From the NCBI GenBank assembly GCA_003243865.1, contig QHBQ01000125.1, positions 1-7,956 of the forward strand: a stretch of DNA of 7,956 nt, read 5' to 3'. Under the pieces are notes generated by a model, which ran no database searches, had not been told where the DNA came from, and was given only the letters and a program-made list of their open reading frames with translations. A program made the position numbers and the translations under genes. Positions 4,880 to 7,956 of the stretch are shown one piece after another. The DNA comes from Candidatus Chloroheliales bacterium. GTDB taxonomy: Bacteria > Chloroflexota > Chloroflexia > QHBQ01. Numbering within the stretch: position 1 is the stretch's first letter; the number at the start of each line of letters is the position of its first letter.

Positions 4880-5375
4880 CGTCCACGTTCTGAACTGAGC
4901 TACCCTTATCGCGCAGTTACTCGTGGAGAATACGCCCAGATCACCGCAAAACTGTGGGGCTACTACATACTCGGTTTTCCACCTCCTGGTTGCGACTTCA
5001 CCGATATAAGCACGAGCGTTTTTTAGGGCGCCATCTGGGCTATTTGCCAGCACCGTATAGTCACTGGCTACGATGTTGCTACGTGCGCTGCTCGTGGCTT
5101 CGGCGTTCCTTACTTTGGACCAGTCGACAACATTCGCCGTGACGAAATGGCGAAGTTTATATCTCTAGCTGCCAATATTCTTTCATCTCCCTCAAGCACT
5201 GCTCCGCCTTACCCCGATGCTGGCCCGGGTCTCTGGGCATATGGATACATTGAGAGCTTGTACAATGCCGTGGCGCTACAACTGGATTTTCAACGACGAC
5301 GGTGCGACCTACGGTGGCACCTGCAATTATCCAGCCTACGCATGGTATCAGAAGTGGACACATCCGTATCCATGA
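4880..5375 (+). pseudogene. Decayed S-layer homology (SLH) domain protein
   Basis: SLH domains anchor secreted proteins to the cell envelope. From 4880 one frame reads SYPYRAVTRGEYAQITAKLW, then a CDFTDIS segment, an in-frame TAG (5024-5026), and continues GAIWAICQHRIVTGYDVATC, then PYFGP..IRRDEMAKFISLAA and WAYGYIESLYNA. These match the SLH consensus: VTR-x-[EQ]-[ML]-A, then F-x-D-[IV], then W-A-x-x-Y-I-E-x-L, then [IV]-[TV]-[ST]-G-Y. At the TAG the family usually has a tyrosine (FY), and TAC to TAG is the simplest explanation. Past 5269 the homology jumps frame to GATTGF (5272-5289) and again to NDDGATYGG (5292-5318), then ends at TGA (5373-5375). There is no start codon in frame and a stop at 4877. 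At least one nonsense change and two frame changes make this a pseudogene. The original length and upstream end are unclear. Confidence 0.72.
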
Positions 5376-5437
5376 TCTCAAGTTTACTTCTTACCGAAGT
5401 TGGTATTCACACGATGCACACAGGAAGGGAAAGGGCA

Positions 5438-6850
5438 ATGTACGCTCAATCAGGCTGGATTAGGCAACTCACCTTGCTGAAGGTAGTCAGCGCAGTTCTG
5501 CTCAGTTGGTTTGCGCTTGCTGCCTGTAATACAGGCGGTCAGCCGAGTCAGGCTGGCACCGGTGCCGGGCAAGTGTCATCGAACTCACCTGCTACCCAAA
5601 TGCTGCCCACCCCGGCTGGGACGCCAGGTCAGGATGAAATAAATGCACAGGCAACCAAGATTGCTCTGCGAGTGTTGGCAACGCCAGTTTCTCTAGTAAA
5701 CAAATCTCCAGAGGAAATTGCGCAAAAGGCGGTGGAGTTCGCACGTCAACACGGCACAATTCGCAGTGGCGAACCTCAAGTGCTGCTCACCCGTCCAGTT
5801 ACCCTTGATCAACTCACCGCACTGGGGCTGGGGAAACACGAGAGCGAGACTATCGAGCAGCCACCGCTAGTTATGGTTATCCTCAAAGGGGATTTCTCCC
5901 CCTTCCCCAAACCGGGCGCAGGCGAAAGCGCCTCCCCCAGCCAACCCCCTTCGCAAGCGGACGCTAACCGCATTACTTACGTCGCTTACGTGTATAACCT
6001 GTGGGGTGGGACACCCACTATTATCCAAGAGTCCACGGATGGTGGCGTTTTTAAGAAAGCGCTCAATGATCCAACGCTGCCTGATGTGCCATCGCTCAGC
6101 CCGCTGGATGATCCGAAGCATGACTCGCAACCACGAGTAGCCAAGGTGCTGCATTATGGTGATACTGGCATTGGGGAACCAATCAGCGGTCAGGCTATAC
6201 ACAAAGCAAGCTTTGGAGCCTGGGATTACCTTGCCAAGCTCGGCGTTGTGAACGTGCTGGACACCGACGGTACGGTGATCAACCCCAACCAAATCTACGT
6301 CATGGTTGGTCACAACTGGAACTCACCGACCGGAACACAGGATTACATTGCAGCAAACAAGCAAATGCTGCCGCACCTTGCAACGCAAGGTGGACAGGTG
6401 GAGATCTCGATCGTCTTCAACACGTATGTACCTGCCGAGCGGTTCCGAACCTTCGCGCAAGCGCACGGGCTGCGAGTAGGCTCATCGTACCTGAGAGCAA
6501 TAGACCAGGCTGCCACGCCAATCTATGCTCCATACTACACCCTGCACATCAAAGCGGGCGAGGCCGACCCTGTTCCACAAGCTCAAGTGGGCAGCAAAAT
6601 CGTGGCCGCGAACGACGCACCGCAGAAACAAGTGCAACTCAAAGGTGTGTATTCAACTCACGCCTGGGTAGATGCAAAGGAACTTCCCGCAATCGCTGCC
6701 GAGTCCTCTGTTTACTACGTTGACGTTACGGCAGAGGCGGCGCGTAACGACCTGGTGAAAGCTGGCATCAGCAATGCCAAGCAGGCGGTGGTGGTGAACT
6801 ACGCATACGTCCTCTTCGCAGCGGTGGAACAGCCGTATCAATCCAAGTAG
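5438..6850 (+). CDS. Lipoprotein of unknown function, 470 residues
   Basis: The ATG at 5438 follows a purine-rich AGGAAGGGAAAGGG ribosome site and opens a lipoprotein signal: basic start (K15), hydrophobic stretch 16-28 and lipobox LAAC with the lipidated cysteine at C30. A low-complexity G/S/P/T linker (31-65) follows, typical of surface lipoproteins. The mature part is probably extracytoplasmic and membrane-anchored. Around 113-215 is a compact-looking segment (VMVILKGDF, then YVAYVYNLWGG, then FKKALNDP), interrupted by a proline/serine-rich insert (158-176). A middle part (236-375) contains DTDGTVINPNQIYVMVGHNW, and the end (400-465) is a further mixed region. I recognise no named domain or catalytic motif. 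The frame stays open upstream into the SLH remnant (from 5147), but that is decay product rather than the true N-terminus, since the signal peptide would then be internal. Confidence 0.8.
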   Translation: MYAQSGWIRQLTLLKVVSAVLLSWFALAACNTGGQPSQAGTGAGQVSSNSPATQMLPTPAGTPGQDEINAQATKIALRVLATPVSLVNKSPEEIAQKAVEFARQHGTIRSGEPQVLLTRPVTLDQLTALGLGKHESETIEQPPLVMVILKGDFSPFPKPGAGESASPSQPPSQADANRITYVAYVYNLWGGTPTIIQESTDGGVFKKALNDPTLPDVPSLSPLDDPKHDSQPRVAKVLHYGDTGIGEPISGQAIHKASFGAWDYLAKLGVVNVLDTDGTVINPNQIYVMVGHNWNSPTGTQDYIAANKQMLPHLATQGGQVEISIVFNTYVPAERFRTFAQAHGLRVGSSYLRAIDQAATPIYAPYYTLHIKAGEADPVPQAQVGSKIVAANDAPQKQVQLKGVYSTHAWVDAKELPAIAAESSVYYVDVTAEAARNDLVKAGISNAKQAVVVNYAYVLFAAVEQPYQSK

Positions 6851-6883
6851 GCAACGCATCTTTCATCGGGCTGTACTAGAGAC

Positions 6884-6938
6884 AAGCTACGAGCATGAGC
6901 TGCTAACCGGACACGGTTGGTTCTCATGCTCGTAGCTT
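6884..6938. terminator. Long perfect hairpin downstream of the lipoprotein gene
   Basis: AAGCTACGAGCATGAG (6884-6899) is a perfect 16-base inverted match to 6923-6938. Inside is a second stem AACCG-GACA-CGGTT (6905-6918). It begins 33 bases after the lipoprotein stop. It lacks a real T-run (TTTGGG follows), so it may be a weak terminator, an mRNA end-protecting structure, or a small palindromic element. Confidence 0.5.
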
Positions 6939-6973
6939 TGGGTGTGTCGCAAGTTATTGGGTAAGTGGCTGAT

Positions 6974-7000
6974 ATGTAGGGGCGAATCGTCATTCGCCCC
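6974..7000. repeat. GTAGGGGCGAAT palindrome, REP-like
   Basis: GGGGCGAAT (6979-6987) / ATTCGCCCC (6992-7000), a perfect 9-bp stem with CGTC loop, headed by TATGTA. It shares the head with 4752-4761 and the GGGGCG...CGCCCC core with 690-710 and 2040-2064. It lies 20 bases before the tRNA promoter. Confidence 0.55.
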
Positions 7001-7019
7001 CGCAGGCTCAAAACCGGGA

Positions 7020-7049
7020 TTGACAATTGCCCGCCCGATGCTGTATAAT
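7020..7049 (+). promoter_or_regulatory. Consensus promoter of tRNA-Asp
   Basis: Perfect TTGACA (7020-7025), 18-base spacer and perfect TATAAT (7044-7049). The tRNA starts 35 bases later, leaving a short 5' leader to be trimmed. Confidence 0.88.
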
Positions 7050-7083
7050 ATCGCTTGCCCGCAGCAACGCAGGTAGGTTATCT

Positions 7084-7156
7084 GGAGACGTGGTGTAGCG
7101 GTTAACATGCGGCCCTGTCAAGGCCGAGATCGCGGGTTCGATCCCCGTCGTCTCCG
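7084..7156 (+). tRNA. tRNA-Asp (anticodon GTC)
   Basis: A complete 73-base cloverleaf: acceptor GGAGACG (7084-7090) pairs with CGTCTCC (7149-7155), discriminator G7156. The anticodon stem CGGCC/GGCCG encloses CTGTCAA with anticodon GTC, and the T arm GCGGG-TTCGATC-CCCGT has the canonical loop. CCA is not encoded (CCCA follows), so it must be added enzymatically. It is a single-gene unit with its own promoter and terminator. Confidence 0.96.
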
Positions 7157-7177
7157 CCCAGTCAACCAATCAGCAAG

Positions 7178-7208
7178 CCCTGACTACCAACAAGTAGCCA
7201 GGGTTTTT
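7178..7208 (+). terminator. Terminator of tRNA-Asp
   Basis: CCCTG (7178-7182) and CTAC (7184-7187) pair with GTAG (7194-7197) and CAGGG (7199-7203) around one A/C mismatch, loop CAACAA, followed by TTTTT (7204-7208). The convergent gene at 7211 ends three bases later, so the stem may also sit in its 3' end. Confidence 0.88.
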
Positions 7209-7210
7209 CT

Positions 7211-7432
7211 TTACTGCTCATTGCCCCGCTTGAAGTTCCCCGTAATCTTCGCCATCACTAGTTGCGCTTCGCGTTCGTCCAAACCTTCCAGCTTGTTGAG
7301 AAACTCGCGGGCCTGCTTGTCCTTCAGGATCATCACCTGCTTGCCGTGCCAGTAGATGAACACCTTGCCGTCTTTGCTGGTGCGGTAGGTGAACACCTCT
7401 TCGCCGAAGCGGTTGCGCTTGTCCTCGCTCAT
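7211..7432 (-). CDS. Small conserved-looking protein coupled to PTS enzyme I, 73 residues
   Basis: I do not recognise a named family. The protein is short, soluble and charged: residues 10-37 look like beta strands (EEVFTYRTSKDGKVFIYWHG, then KQVMILKD), and 38-66 like two helices (KQAREFLNKLEG and DEREAQLVMAKIT). There is no signal or membrane segment. Its ATG overlaps the stop of the enzyme I gene in the sequence ATGA (7432-7429), so it is translated with that gene and probably made in step with it. A role linked to PTS phosphorelay or to central carbon control is only inferred from this coupling. A strand-then-helix fold is also compatible with a small nucleic-acid-binding protein. Confidence 0.78.
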   Translation of the reverse strand: MSEDKRNRFGEEVFTYRTSKDGKVFIYWHGKQVMILKDKQAREFLNKLEGLDEREAQLVMAKITGNFKRGNEQ

Positions 7433-7956
7433 AGCAGCTTCATCACCTCATCGAGCGCCGCACAACTCAGCGCCTTTGCCGCCAGTTCGCGGCAATCACT
7501 TGCGCTGCGGTTCAGGATAGCCTCTTTGACTGCGGGAATGAGCGGCGCAGCCATGCTAAGTTCGTCAATGCCGAGGCCGAGCCAGAGGGGGGTGAGTTGG
7601 GGGTCGCCGCCCGCCTCGCCGCAGATGCCGACCCAGCGCCCAGCCTTATGCGCGGCCTCGACGGTGCGGGCAATCATACGCAGGACGGCGGGCTGGGCCG
7701 CGCTGTAGAGGCTGGCGACGTGGCGGTTGCCACGATCGGCGGCCATTACGTACTGGGTGAGGTCGTTGCTGCCGATGCTGAAGAAATCGCACTCCTGCGC
7801 CAGTATATCGGCCATTATTACGGCGGCTGGCACCTCGACCATAATGCCGACATCTAGTGCGCTTGGTTGCGCGTCCCCAACTGTCCGCCGCGCTTGCCGG
7901 ACCATCGCCTTTGCCTCACGCAACTCCTCGACGGTAGAGACCATCGGGAACATGAT
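7429..7956 (-). CDS. ptsI: PTS enzyme I (phosphoenolpyruvate-protein phosphotransferase), C-terminal part
   Basis: The 5' end lies beyond the window; 175 residues of the PEP-binding TIM-barrel domain are visible. Enzyme I takes phosphate from phosphoenolpyruvate and passes it to HPr in the cytosol, starting the sugar phosphotransferase relay. Diagnostic motifs in the fragment: GIMVEVPAA with the metal-binding glutamate E41, DFFSIGSNDLTQYVMAADR with D65 of the ND pair (PEP-utilising enzyme signature), and GICGEAGGDP with the catalytic cysteine C112. The start MFPMVST matches the usual barrel strand. A PEP synthase or pyruvate phosphate dikinase is less likely, because the GICGE-GDP motif and tail have enzyme I form. 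An EI-like domain of a multidomain DhaM-type protein cannot be excluded without the N-terminus. It overlaps the next gene by ATGA. Confidence 0.9.
   Translation of the reverse strand: MMFPMVSTVEELREAKAMVRQARRTVGDAQPSALDVGIMVEVPAAVIMADILAQECDFFSIGSNDLTQYVMAADRGNRHVASLYSAAQPAVLRMIARTVEAAHKAGRWVGICGEAGGDPQLTPLWLGLGIDELSMAAPLIPAVKEAILNRSASDCRELAAKALSCAALDEVMKLL

Noticed and set aside
4814..5053. Minus-strand frame of 79 codons
   Set aside because: It lies opposite the SLH remnant and the plus-strand promoter, lacks a ribosome site and matches nothing I recognise.
5147..5437. ATG at 5147 as the start of the lipoprotein
   Set aside because: It would put the lipoprotein signal about 100 residues inside the protein; this part reads as SLH remnant, and the ribosome site at 5421-5434 supports 5438.

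Overview
The window looks like a moderately GC-rich bacterial chromosome, most likely a filamentous member of the Chloroflexota. This rests on protein style (glycine C-acetyltransferase and threonine dehydrogenase sequences, an SLH-type surface protein, a HicB-like/PIN toxin-antitoxin pair) and on heptamer and GGGGCG-palindrome intergenic repeats. No marker gene settles the taxon, so this is inference.

Layout: (1) 1-663, plus strand, the C-terminal part of an ABC-2 type transporter permease, ending in a terminator. (2) 664-1236 has no conventional gene but is highly structured: a TATAAT box, a chain of RNA hairpins, and two tandem paralogous micro-ORFs (904-972 and 1044-1115). Their peptides both begin MQVT..Q.F.A.NS. 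The ribosome site and start codon of the second are fully covered by a 12-bp inverted repeat. The stretch ends in a strong terminator that also faces the gene on the other strand. (3) 1237-1986, minus strand, a toxin-antitoxin pair: a HicB-like antitoxin with a VapB-like tail, then a PIN-domain toxin broken by a one-base frameshift. (4) 2105-4574, minus strand, a two-gene threonine catabolic operon. Tdh oxidises L-threonine to 2-amino-3-ketobutyrate and Kbl cleaves that with CoA to glycine and acetyl-CoA. The operon has a near-consensus promoter with a large dyad around the -35 box. (5) 4880-5375, plus strand, a decayed S-layer-homology (SLH) protein with a nonsense codon and frameshifts, behind a plausible promoter. 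(6) 5438-6850, plus strand, a 470-residue lipoprotein of unknown function. (7) 7084-7156, tRNA-Asp(GTC) with a consensus promoter and its own terminator. (8) 7211-7956, minus strand, the C-terminal part of PTS enzyme I, overlapped by ATGA with a conserved-looking 73-residue protein.

The clearest pathway is Tdh-Kbl. The least explained element is the 830-1220 transcript with two duplicated micropeptides and a sequestered second start. Two genes (PIN toxin and SLH protein) are broken, which suggests local decay, although single-base sequencing errors cannot be excluded for the toxin.
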